Part shown: piece after piece, positions 44,846 to 54,329 of the stretch
Layout of the letters: each line of letters begins with the position of its first letter
How positions within the stretch are numbered: the first letter of the stretch is position 1
Source: Nocardioides sp. ChNu-153
Lineage (GTDB): Bacteria > Actinomycetota > Actinomycetes > Propionibacteriales > Nocardioidaceae
Direction: 5' to 3'
Assembly: GCF_030466625.1 (NCBI RefSeq)
Contig: NZ_JADEVT010000013.1
Coordinates: forward strand, 1-64,000
DNA: 64,000 bases
The notes under the pieces: model-generated
Told to the model about the DNA's origin: nothing
The model's database searches: none
What the model saw: only the letters and a program-made list of their open reading frames with translations
Position numbers and translations under genes: made by a program

Positions 44846-45829
44846 TCAGGACGCAGAGCCCAGCCGCACGCCCCGCCGTAGGCGTCCTCGTTCGAGGGCC
44901 GCACGAATTCTCGCAGCGGTGGCGGTGGGGTCGGCCAGGTCCGCCCACGTTATGCGGATGCACTCCCACCCGGTGGCTGCCGCGATGCGTTCCTGGCGGC
45001 GCTTCTCGCGACGTATGACGTCCGCGGCCATCTCGCCCGGCTGCAGGAGCGTCGTGTACTTGACCTGCCCGTCGAACTCGACGAAGACCCCCGCGTCGGG
45101 GAAGGCGAAGTCCACCCGCCCCAACAGGCGCCCGTCCTCGCGCACCTCGTACTGCGGCACGGCGCCTCGGATGCCGTTGCAGTGGAAGAGGTACGTCGTC
45201 CGGGACTCGCCGACCGTCTCGACCCGAGGGTCCGCCAGCGAGAGCAGGACCGGCGCGGCCAGGGTCCCGGGCCAGTGGCGGGCAACCTGGGCGGCGGCCG
45301 TGAGTTCGTCGGGTGTCACGACCTTCCGGTGCAGGAAGTCGTCTGCGATGCAGAGGGCCACCTCGACACCGGCTGTGGACAACATCTCCAGGACAGCGCG
45401 CGCCGGCGCTGTGTGGGGCAGCCCCCGGGTCACAGCGAGCTCGCCCTCCTCGACGACGACGCGGTGACGTCGGACGCCGGCCTCGGCTCGACCGCTCCTT
45501 GCATCTTCGCGGGCCAAGTGCACCTCGTCGAGGTCCAGGCCCCAGTCCGGTGCGCCGTGGAGGACCACGCTGGTCGTGTGGGAGAACGCGACCCGCGTCC
45601 GCGCGGCACGTCGTACGGCGCAGGCGGCGAGCACGTGACGCTCCCGGTCGTCCGTCGCATCCCACACCGACCCCGCGACGTACGCCCCGTGCCGGACCCG
45701 TTGCCACCTCCCGCTGCGCAGCTCGCGGGCGATGCCGTTGTCGTCGTAACCGGCGGCTACCGCGTCACGGCGCAAGAAGACGCCGTGGTCGAGGGTGATC
45801 AGCTGCAGGGCGGGGTGCAGTCCGGGCAT
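44846..45829 (-). CDS. AbiEi-like N-terminal domain plus DUF559 (Vsr-like nuclease fold) protein
   Basis: A 327-residue protein. Residues 8-55 form an AbiEi-type winged helix (DHGVFLRRDAVAAGYDDNGI, then RVRHGAYV). The middle has the family segment FSHTTSVVLHG. Residues about 205-312 form a DUF559/Vsr-like PD-(D/E)XK fold: Glu208, Asp240 in GRVDFAFP, and Glu251-Phe-Asp253 followed by Lys257. Key nuclease residues appear intact. Such proteins are often in many copies in actinomycetes, called AbiEi antitoxins, but no partner toxin is adjacent. ATG at 45829 lies six bases after CAGCCT. It is flanked by long inverted repeats and less G+C-rich than its neighbours. Confidence 0.82.
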   Translation of the reverse strand: MPGLHPALQLITLDHGVFLRRDAVAAGYDDNGIARELRSGRWQRVRHGAYVAGSVWDATDDRERHVLAACAVRRAARTRVAFSHTTSVVLHGAPDWGLDLDEVHLAREDARSGRAEAGVRRHRVVVEEGELAVTRGLPHTAPARAVLEMLSTAGVEVALCIADDFLHRKVVTPDELTAAAQVARHWPGTLAAPVLLSLADPRVETVGESRTTYLFHCNGIRGAVPQYEVREDGRLLGRVDFAFPDAGVFVEFDGQVKYTTLLQPGEMAADVIRREKRRQERIAAATGWECIRITWADLADPTATAARIRAALERGRLRRGVRLGSAS

Positions 45830-45835
45830 GAGGCG

Positions 45836-45841
45836 AGGCTG
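45836..45841 (-). promoter_or_regulatory. Possible -10 box of the AbiEi/DUF559 gene
   Basis: CAGCCT, one base off TANNNT, on the minus strand six bases before the ATG at 45829. Confidence 0.3.
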
Positions 45842-46019
45842 CCCGGCCGGAGCGCAGCGAACGGGCACCCCGCCGCCTCGGTGGACAGGCGACGCCGCGC
45901 AGCGCCCTGTGGACGACAACCGGCTCTGGTGCCCGAGCGAACGCCCCCTTCGGACCCGGCCGCTGCCCCAGACGCGGTCTCTGCGAGTTCACCCTGTGCA
46001 TTGCGGCCCAAGCATTGTT

Positions 46020-46056
46020 CGTAGACCGCAGGTTTCCCCGCCTAGGCGGGGAAACC
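46020..46056. repeat. Right inverted repeat with perfect 26-bp palindrome
   Basis: CGTAGACCGCA followed by a perfect palindrome with arms GGTTTCCCCGCCT and AGGCGGGGAAACC (46031-46056). It mirrors 44781-44817. The palindrome ends ten bases before the stop codon of the NYN gene. Confidence 0.9.
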
Positions 46057-46066
46057 TCACCCCCCC

Positions 46067-46450
46067 TCACATCCGGTCGAGCAACCAGGCCGGGCCGACG
46101 GCGAGGGCGCCGAGGTGGGTGACGCGGGCCTGGAGGGCGCGGTCGGCGGTGACGACGGTGACGCGCGATCCCGCCCCGTCCGCCACGGCGTCGGCGACCT
46201 GCCGCGCGATCTCGGCGTCGCCGTCGCGCGCGGCGTGGACGGTGCGGACGTCCCCGTCGCGCCCGGCCCGCACCCCGGCCTTGGCGCCGCCCTCGAGCAC
46301 GAGGACGACCTCGTCGACGTCGACGTCGGCCGTCATCAGGCCCTCGTGCAGGCGTCGCGCGGCACCCGCGCGGTCCTTCCACCAGCCGTCGGGCCGGGCA
46401 CCGACGACGTTGGCGCCGTCGACGACCAGCACCCTGCGCACGCGCGCCAC
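46067..46450 (-). CDS. NYN-domain (YacP/PIN-like) protein, putative ribonuclease
   Basis: A 127-residue single-domain protein with the NYN/PIN-like pattern of acidic residues: VLVVDGANVVGARP at the start, VDEVVLVLEGGAKAGV, RDGDAEIARQVADAVAD and VVTADRALQARV. Such proteins are predicted Mg-dependent RNases. GTG at 46450 is 18 bp after the ffh stop, so it is probably co-transcribed with ffh. The palindrome of the right inverted repeat would serve as its terminator. Confidence 0.85.
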   Translation of the reverse strand: MARVRRVLVVDGANVVGARPDGWWKDRAGAARRLHEGLMTADVDVDEVVLVLEGGAKAGVRAGRDGDVRTVHAARDGDAEIARQVADAVADGAGSRVTVVTADRALQARVTHLGALAVGPAWLLDRM

Positions 46451-46468
46451 CGGGCCCGGCTCAGCGGG

Positions 46469-48037
46469 TCACTTGAGGAACTTCGAGAAGTCGGCCGGCA
46501 GGTCCAGCGCCGCGGCGGCCTGCTCGTAGTCGACCGGACCGTCGGCGTTGCCGAACGGGTTGCCCGGGGCGGCCGCCTTCTCCTTGGCCGCCTTGGCCTG
46601 CTCGGCGGCCTTCGCGGGGTTGCCGGAGCGCTTCGCGCCCTTGCCCTTCTTCTGCTGGGGCTTGGCCTTGCCGCGCTTGGGGCCGCCCACGCCCGGCATC
46701 CCGGGCATGCCCGGCATCCCCGGCATGCCGCCGCCGCGCGCCATCTGCTGCATCATCTTGCGCGCCTCGAAGAAGCGGTCGACGAGCTGGTTGACGTCGG
46801 AGACCTGGCGGCCCGAGCCCTTGGCGATGCGGGCGCGGCGCGACCCGTCGATGATCTTCGGGTTGGCCCGCTCGGCCGGGGTCATCGACTGGATGATCGC
46901 CTGGATGCGGTCGATCTCGCGCTCGTCGAAGTTCTCCAGCTGGTCGCGGAACTGCGCCATGCCGGGGAGCATCCCCATGATCTTCGACAGCGAGCCGAGC
47001 TTGCGGACCTGCTGCATCTGCTCGAGGAAGTCGTCGAGGGTGAACTCGCCGCCCTGGCCCGACAGCTTCTGCGCGGCCTTCATCGCCTGGTCGGCGTCGA
47101 AGGTCTTCTCGGCCTGCTCGATGAGGGTGAGGACGTCACCCATGTCGAGGATGCGCGAGGCCATCCGGTCGGGGTGGAAGAGGTCGAAGTCGGTCATCTT
47201 CTCGCCGTTGGAGGCGAACATGACCGGCTTGCCGGTGATCGAGGCGATCGAGAGCGCCGCGCCGCCGCGGGCGTCGCCGTCGAGCTTGGTGAGGACGACC
47301 CCGTCGTACCCGACCCCGTCGAGGAACGCCTGGGCGGTCGTGACCGCGTCCTGGCCGATCATCGCGTCGACGACGAAGAGCACCTCGTCGGGACGCACCG
47401 CGTCGCGGATGTCGGCGGCCTGCTGCATGAGCTCGGCGTCGACGCCGAGACGACCGGCGGTGTCGACGATGACGACGTCGTGCAGGCGGCGCTTGGCCTC
47501 GTCGATGGAGGCGCGCGCGACCTGGACCGGGTCACCGACGCCGTTGCCCGGCTCCGGCGCGAACACGGGTACGCCGACCCGCTCGCCGTTGACCTGCAGC
47601 TGGCGGACCGCGTTGGGGCGCTGCAGGTCGCACGCGACCAGCAGGGGCGACTTGTCCTGCTGCTTGAGCCACAGCGCGAGCTTGGCCGCCAGCGTCGTCT
47701 TGCCGGCGCCCTGGAGGCCGGCGAGCATGATGACGGTCGGGCCGTTCTTGGCGTAGCGCAGCCGACGGGTCTCCCCGCCCAGGATGGTCTGCAGCTCCTC
47801 GTTGACGATCTTGACGATCTGCTGCGCCGGGTTGAGCGCCTGCGACACCTCGGAGCCGCGGGCACGCTCCTTGACCGCGCCCACGAACTCCTTGACCACG
47901 GGGAGCGCGACGTCGGCCTCGAGCAGCGCGATGCGGATCTCGCGTGCGGTGGCGTCGATGTCGGCCTCGGAGAGCCTGCCCTTGCCGCGCAGGTTCTTGA
48001 AGGTGGCCGACAACCGGTCGGAGAGTGTGGCGAACAA
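46469..48037 (-). CDS. ffh: Signal recognition particle protein Ffh
   Basis: SRP54 homologue that binds signal sequences on ribosomes and delivers them to FtsY. The 522-residue protein has N and G domains (GLQGAGKTTLAAKLA, VDTAGRLGVDAELM, LTKLDGDARGGAAL) and an M domain (about 300-430) with the RNA-binding SRRARIAKGSG segment. The M-domain tail has four MPG repeats, then a Lys/Ala-rich extension. The start is a TTG at 48037 with GAGGACCAGG upstream; no ATG or GTG fits the conserved FATLSDRLSATFKNLRGKG start. Confidence 0.96.
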   Translation of the reverse strand: MFATLSDRLSATFKNLRGKGRLSEADIDATAREIRIALLEADVALPVVKEFVGAVKERARGSEVSQALNPAQQIVKIVNEELQTILGGETRRLRYAKNGPTVIMLAGLQGAGKTTLAAKLALWLKQQDKSPLLVACDLQRPNAVRQLQVNGERVGVPVFAPEPGNGVGDPVQVARASIDEAKRRLHDVVIVDTAGRLGVDAELMQQAADIRDAVRPDEVLFVVDAMIGQDAVTTAQAFLDGVGYDGVVLTKLDGDARGGAALSIASITGKPVMFASNGEKMTDFDLFHPDRMASRILDMGDVLTLIEQAEKTFDADQAMKAAQKLSGQGGEFTLDDFLEQMQQVRKLGSLSKIMGMLPGMAQFRDQLENFDEREIDRIQAIIQSMTPAERANPKIIDGSRRARIAKGSGRQVSDVNQLVDRFFEARKMMQQMARGGGMPGMPGMPGMPGVGGPKRGKAKPQQKKGKGAKRSGNPAKAAEQAKAAKEKAAAPGNPFGNADGPVDYEQAAAALDLPADFSKFLK

Positions 48038-48118
48038 CCTGGTCCTCGGGCTCGTCTCGGGAGAGGGCCGCGCGGCGCGCGCGACCGCAGGGGGTACGAC
48101 GTCCCAGGGTAACCGGCC

Positions 48119-48147
48119 CCTGCCCCGTGCGACGCAGCCACGGCAGG
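48119..48147 (-). terminator. Hairpin after glnD
   Basis: CCTGCC-CC-GTG pairs with CACGGCAGG with a two-base bulge, just after the glnD stop on the minus strand. Confidence 0.4.
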
Positions 48148-48157
48148 CGCCGGGAGG

Positions 48158-50398
48158 TCAGGCGCGCCGTACCGTCGCGGCGAGCACGTCGCGCAGGGCG
48201 TGCGCCGCCTCGGCGGCCCGCTCGTCCGACAGCGCGCCCGCGGCGTCCTCCTGCACGTAGAAGACGTCCACGGCCTGCGGGCCGAGCGTCGAGATGTGGG
48301 CGGAGCGCACCGACACGTCCAGGTCGGCCAGCGTGCGGCACACCAGTGCGACGACGCCCGGGCGGTCGTCCATCCGCACCTCGATCACGGTGGCGGTGGT
48401 CGACGCCTCGGGCCGCACGACGACCGACGGTTCGCGCCGCGACGTCACCTGGCGCGCGATGCGCTCCCGGGGGTCGAGCCGTCCCTCGGCGATGGCCGCG
48501 ACCTGCTGGCGCAGCACGGCGACGTCCACCTCGTCGGCCGTCTCCCACACCGACACGGCGAACCGGTCCTGCGACCACGCCCGCGCGGCGCGCACCGGCA
48601 CGCGCTGCACGGCCAGCGCCGCCGCCACGTCGGCGAGCACGCCGTTGCGGTCCGCGGCCACCGCGGTGATGCGCGCGCCGTCCCCGGTGCGCTCGACCTC
48701 GACCGCCACCGCCCGGCCGTCGGAGCGCACCTCGACGGGCACGGCCCACTCCTGGTCCGGTCCCCGGGGCGCGGCCGCGCCCGTCGCCCCGGCGAGCAGG
48801 GCGGCGAGGGTACGGCGCGACAGCTGCCGCACGAGCCCCGCGCGCCACGTCGACCACGCCTTCGGCGAGGTGGCGCGGCAGTCGGCCTCCGTCAGCGCCC
48901 CGAGCAGCGAGAGCGCCTCGGGGGTGCGGACGTGCTCGGCGACCAGAGCGACGGTGGCCGGGTCGTCGGGGTCGCGCGTCGTCGCGGTCTCCGAGAGCAG
49001 CAGGTGCCAGCGGACGAGGTCGCCGACGAGGTCGACCTCGTCGGGGGCGAACCCGACCCGCTCGGCGACGGCCCGCGCGATCGACTCCCCCGCCACGCTG
49101 TGCTCGGTCAGACCGCCCTTCCCGATGTCGTGCAGCAGCGCCGCCACCATCAGCACGTCGGGTCGCGCGACGGTGCGGATGAGGGCGCTGGCCTCGATGC
49201 AGGTCTCCACCACGTGCCGGTCGACGGTGAAGCGGTGCACGACCGAGGCGTGCGGCAGGCTCCGGATGCGCGACCACTCGGGCAGCAGCCGGGCGACGAC
49301 GCCGGTCTCCTCGAGGGTGGACCAGGTGTCCAGCAGGCCCGGCCCGGACGCCAGGAGGCGCACCAGCAGCTGCCGGGCCTCGGCGGGCCAGGGCTCGGGC
49401 AGCGGGGCCGACTCCCGGGCCAGGCGTGCCGCGGTCGCCGGGGCGAGGAGCACGTCGCGCTCCGCCGCCTCCGCGGCGGCCCGCAGCACGAGGACGGGGT
49501 CCTGCGCCGGGCGGGCGCCCCGGTCGAGCACGACCTCGCCGGCGGCCAGCGCCACCCCGGGGGCGATGCGCTGCAGGCCGGGCGTGCGGGGCCGGGTCGG
49601 CACGCGCTCCTGCGCCAGGACGGCGTCGACGCGGCGCCACGTGGTGCGGGAGATGTGGTCGATGCGCCGCCCCACGTCGCGGACGTGCACCTGGGCCGCG
49701 ACGGCGTCGGGCAGGTCGAGCCGCTGCGCGAGCCCGTCCCACGCCTCCGGGGCGATCCGGTCGGTGGCGCGCCCGGCGATGTCGTGCACGTGGTCGCGCA
49801 CGTCGAGCAGCGACCGCCGGGCGTGCGCGAGGTCGGTGTGGGGGATGTCGACGAGCCAGGTGGCGACGAGCGCCTTCAGCACCGTCGTGTCGCGCAGGCC
49901 GCCCTCGGCCTCCTTCACGTCGGGCACCGAGGCGTGGGCCAGCTCGCCGACCATCTCGTGGCGGGCGCACACCAGGGCGCGCAGGTCCACGAGCCGCTCG
50001 CGGGCCCCGCGCCGCCAGGCGGCGAGGAGCAGGGAGCGCAGCCGCAGCGTCAGCCCGGGGTCACCCGCGAGGTGACGCACGTCGAGCAGGCCGAGCGCGA
50101 CCTTGAGGTCGGCCGCCGCGGCCTCCGTCGTACCGCTCACGCTGCGCACGGAGTGGTCGATCTTCGCGCCCGCGTCCCACAGCGGGTACCAGACCCGGCC
50201 CGCCAGCTCGCCGGCGTCCACGTCGTCGTCGTGCAGGAGCACGACGTCGAGGTCCGAGTACGGCGCGAGGTCGCCGCGGCCGTAGCCGCCGACGGCGACC
50301 AGCGCCGTACCCGTGTCGGTGCCGCCCGAGGCGGCGTACGCCCGCGCGCACAGGGCGTCGGCCTCGGCGGTGCGGCGCGCCCGCTCGCGCGCCGTCAC
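48158..50398 (-). CDS. glnD: PII nucleotidyltransferase GlnD
   Basis: GlnD modifies GlnK/PII according to glutamine level; in actinobacteria it transfers AMP rather than UMP. The 746-residue protein shows the transferase motif GGYGRGDLAPYSDLDVVLL near residue 40, the HD hydrolase domain with ALLHDIGKG near 430, and two C-terminal ACT domains for glutamine sensing (about 590-740; ITAVAADRNGVLADVAAALA, VIEVRMDDRPGVVALV). GTG at 50398 has GGGGGAG upstream. It is last in the amt-glnK-glnD operon. Confidence 0.96.
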   Translation of the reverse strand: MTARERARRTAEADALCARAYAASGGTDTGTALVAVGGYGRGDLAPYSDLDVVLLHDDDVDAGELAGRVWYPLWDAGAKIDHSVRSVSGTTEAAAADLKVALGLLDVRHLAGDPGLTLRLRSLLLAAWRRGARERLVDLRALVCARHEMVGELAHASVPDVKEAEGGLRDTTVLKALVATWLVDIPHTDLAHARRSLLDVRDHVHDIAGRATDRIAPEAWDGLAQRLDLPDAVAAQVHVRDVGRRIDHISRTTWRRVDAVLAQERVPTRPRTPGLQRIAPGVALAAGEVVLDRGARPAQDPVLVLRAAAEAAERDVLLAPATAARLARESAPLPEPWPAEARQLLVRLLASGPGLLDTWSTLEETGVVARLLPEWSRIRSLPHASVVHRFTVDRHVVETCIEASALIRTVARPDVLMVAALLHDIGKGGLTEHSVAGESIARAVAERVGFAPDEVDLVGDLVRWHLLLSETATTRDPDDPATVALVAEHVRTPEALSLLGALTEADCRATSPKAWSTWRAGLVRQLSRRTLAALLAGATGAAAPRGPDQEWAVPVEVRSDGRAVAVEVERTGDGARITAVAADRNGVLADVAAALAVQRVPVRAARAWSQDRFAVSVWETADEVDVAVLRQQVAAIAEGRLDPRERIARQVTSRREPSVVVRPEASTTATVIEVRMDDRPGVVALVCRTLADLDVSVRSAHISTLGPQAVDVFYVQEDAAGALSDERAAEAAHALRDVLAATVRRA

Positions 50399-50432
50399 CG
50401 CCGCTCCCCCGCCCGGGGACGACCAGCGGAGG

Positions 50433-52084
<1,652 letters not shown>

Positions 52085-52201
52085 GGGACCTCCAGGATCG
52101 GGCGTGCCGTGGGGGGTGGCGCGCGGTACCCGGTGCGGCCCGCGGCCCCACGGCCGTGGCGCAACACTCGACCCCCGAGGTTTCCCCGCGTCCTCGGCCG
52201 T

Positions 52202-52237
52202 GTTTCGGGCGTGCAACACGACCCCGCCGCGTGTTAC
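52202..52237 (-). promoter_or_regulatory. GlnR-like operator upstream of amtB-glnK-glnD
   Basis: On the minus strand: GTAAC, 15 bases, GTTGC, six bases, GAAAC; the same 36-bp layout as 33550-33585. It lies 118 bp before the start codon and overlaps the ftsY terminator hairpin. Confidence 0.45.
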
Positions 52238-52259
52238 TTCCCGATGACGGCGGGGTCGT
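52218..52259 (-). terminator. Terminator of ftsY, overlapping the amt operator
   Basis: ACGACCCCGCCG (52218-52229) pairs perfectly with CGGCGGGGTCGT (52248-52259). The 18-base loop contains the outer GTAAC element of the operator. Confidence 0.6.
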
Positions 52260-52296
52260 GGCTGGTGCGCTGGGGGGTGTGCGGGCCCCGGGAGGC

Positions 52297-53490
52297 TCAG
52301 CCCAGGAGCGCGTCGACGAAGGCGCCGGCGTCGAAGGGCGCCAGGTCGTCGGGGCCCTCGCCCAGGCCGACGAGCTTGACCGGCACGCCGAGCTCGCGCT
52401 GCACGGCGACGACGATGCCGCCCTTGGCCGAGCCGTCGAGCTTGGTGAGCACGATGCCGGTCACGTCGACGACCTCGCTGAACACGCGGGCCTGGACCAT
52501 GCCGTTCTGGCCGGTGGTCGCGTCGAGCACGAGGAGCACCTCGGTGACCGGCGCCTGCTTCTCGATGACGCGCTTCACCTTGCCCAGCTCGTCCATCAGG
52601 CCGGCCTTGTTCTGCAGGCGGCCGGCGGTGTCGACCAGGACGGTGTCGGCGCCCTCCTCGGCGCCCTGCTTCACGGCCTCGAACGCGACGCTGGCCGGGT
52701 CGGAGCCCTCCGGGCCCCGCACGACGGGTACGCCGACCCGCTCGCCCCACGTGCCGAGCTGCTCGACCGCGGCGGCGCGGAAGGTGTCGGCCGCGCCGAG
52801 CACGACCGAGCGGTCCTGCGCGACGAGGATGCGGGCGATCTTGCCGACCGTCGTGGTCTTGCCGGCGCCGTTGACGCCGACCACGAGCACGACGCCCGGT
52901 CGGCCGTCCTCGCCCGTCACGTTCAGGCGGCGGTCCATGTCGGGGCCGACGAGGGTGACGAGCTCCTCGCGCAGCACGGTGCGCGCGTCGGGGGCGCCGC
53001 CCTCGACCCGGAGGCGGGTGCGCAGCGCGTCGACGAGCTCCTGGGTGGGGGCGACGCCGATGTCGGCGGTGAGCAGGGTGTCCTCGATGTCCTCCCACGA
53101 GTCCTCGTCGAGGCGGTCGCGGGACAGGATCGCGAGGAGGCCGCGACCCAGCGTGCCCTGGGAGCGCGAGAGCCGCTGGCGCAGCCGGACGAGGCGGGAG
53201 GCCGTGCCCTCGGGGCGGTCGAGGACCGGCGCCGCAGGGGCGGCGAGCTCGTCGACCTGGGGGAGCTCGGGCGCCTCGGTGTCCGTGCCCTCGAGGTCGG
53301 GGTCCGCCCGGCCGGGTGCCTCCGCCGGCGGGACCGGCGGGGCCGGGCGCTCGGGTGCGAGGACGTCACGGTGCTCGACCGGCGGGGCCGAACGTCGGCG
53401 GGACCCGCCGACCAGCAGCCCCCCGAGCAGGAGGACGGCGGCGACGGCGACGCCGATGACCAGGTAGAGCCACTCTTCCATGGGCCCCAT
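52297..53490 (-). CDS. ftsY: SRP receptor FtsY
   Basis: GTPase that docks the SRP-ribosome complex to the membrane. The 397-residue protein starts with one membrane helix (LYLVIGVAVAAVLLLGGLL), a Pro/Glu-rich linker (about 35-90), then the NG domain: GVNGAGKTTTVGKIA, DTFRAAAVEQL, VDTAGRLQNKAGLMDEL, LTKLDGSAKGG. ATG at 53490 was used; another ATG at 53481 fits equally and would drop three residues. Confidence 0.96.
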   Translation of the reverse strand: MGPMEEWLYLVIGVAVAAVLLLGGLLVGGSRRRSAPPVEHRDVLAPERPAPPVPPAEAPGRADPDLEGTDTEAPELPQVDELAAPAAPVLDRPEGTASRLVRLRQRLSRSQGTLGRGLLAILSRDRLDEDSWEDIEDTLLTADIGVAPTQELVDALRTRLRVEGGAPDARTVLREELVTLVGPDMDRRLNVTGEDGRPGVVLVVGVNGAGKTTTVGKIARILVAQDRSVVLGAADTFRAAAVEQLGTWGERVGVPVVRGPEGSDPASVAFEAVKQGAEEGADTVLVDTAGRLQNKAGLMDELGKVKRVIEKQAPVTEVLLVLDATTGQNGMVQARVFSEVVDVTGIVLTKLDGSAKGGIVVAVQRELGVPVKLVGLGEGPDDLAPFDAGAFVDALLG

Positions 53491-53578
53491 CCAACCACCC
53501 GCGGCCCGGGTCCCGGGGGTCGGGAGGAGCGGGAGGAGCGGGGCGGGGAGGAGCCCCGGCGGATGGCCGGGTCGCGCC

Positions 53579-53761
53579 TCAGCGGCGCAGGTGCAGGTCC
53601 TCGTCCTCGCGGATCACGGGCAGCTCGGGGACCGCGGCGCGGACCCGCTGCACCCAGGCGTGGGTGGGGGCGTCGGGAGCCTGCGTCGAGCTGGCGGCCA
53701 GCACGACGACGGCACCGGCGACGGCGAGGATGACGAGCATCGACAGGGCGACGACGATCAA
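53579..53761 (-). CDS. Small single-helix membrane protein
   Basis: A 60-residue protein: one membrane helix (IVVALSMLVILAVAGAVVVL) and a short charged outer tail ending HLRR. Start is a TTG at 53761 with GGAGG six bases upstream. No recognised family. It lies between smc/thioesterase and ftsY on the same strand, 88 bp before the ftsY start, and may be co-transcribed. Low codon count limits certainty. Confidence 0.6.
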   Translation of the reverse strand: MIVVALSMLVILAVAGAVVVLAASSTQAPDAPTHAWVQRVRAAVPELPVIREDEDLHLRR

Positions 53762-53864
53762 GAGGAGCCTCCGAGAGTGCGGGGAAGGACACGCGTGGGA
53801 TTCATGGTGGCACGGCCGGCCAACATCCCTCGCAACGTCGCCGACCCTGCGCGCCGCGGACCCG

Positions 53865-54329
53865 TCAGGGTCGCAGCAACGGCTCGACGGCGGCCCGGAT
53901 CTCGGGCGGGAGCGGGGCCGTCGGGCGGTTGCCGGCGCCGTGCGTGTTGTCGACGTAGACGTGGACGAACCGGCCCTCGGCGGCCGCCTCCTCCTCCGGT
54001 CCCCCGTCCGGGCCCTGGAACAGGCCGATGCGGTAGACGACCGACGACGTGCCGACGCGGTCCACCACGAGGCCGGTGTCGATGGGGGCGGGGAACCCGA
54101 GCTCGCGGAAGTAGCGGCAGGACGTCTCCGCCACCACCCCGATGCGCGGCAGCGCCCGCACGTCGACCCCGGTGGCCTCGTACAGGTAGGCGTTGACCGC
54201 GGTGTCGAACAGCTCGTAGTACGTCGCGTTGTTGAGGTGCCCGTAGGCGTCGTCGTCGCGCCACCGGGTCGTGACCCGGCGCCAGGCGACGAAGTCGCCC
54301 CGGGTGGGGCGGGGTGCGCGCTCGCTCAT
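53865..54329 (-). CDS. Acyl-CoA thioesterase, 4HBT (hotdog-fold) family
   Basis: A 154-residue hotdog-fold protein of the YbgC/4-hydroxybenzoyl-CoA thioesterase type: TRWRDDDAYGHLNNATYYELFDTAV, with the usual Asp-x-x-Gly-His-x-Asn pattern including the catalytic Asp, then ETSCRYFRELGFP and FVHVYVDNTHG. It hydrolyses acyl-CoA; the acyl group is unknown. ATG at 54329 overlaps the smc stop as ATGA, so it is coupled to smc. No functional link to Smc is known. Confidence 0.9.
   Translation of the reverse strand: MSERAPRPTRGDFVAWRRVTTRWRDDDAYGHLNNATYYELFDTAVNAYLYEATGVDVRALPRIGVVAETSCRYFRELGFPAPIDTGLVVDRVGTSSVVYRIGLFQGPDGGPEEEAAAEGRFVHVYVDNTHGAGNRPTAPLPPEIRAAVEPLLRP

Noticed and set aside
44781..46056. 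CRISPR-like array from the repeated palindromes
   Set aside because: Only two full copies, inverted and 1.2 kb apart, with a gene rather than spacers between.
52179..52189. A third copy of the palindromic repeat
   Set aside because: Only an 11-nt match to one arm (GGTTTCCCCGC) with no complementary arm next to it; could be chance.
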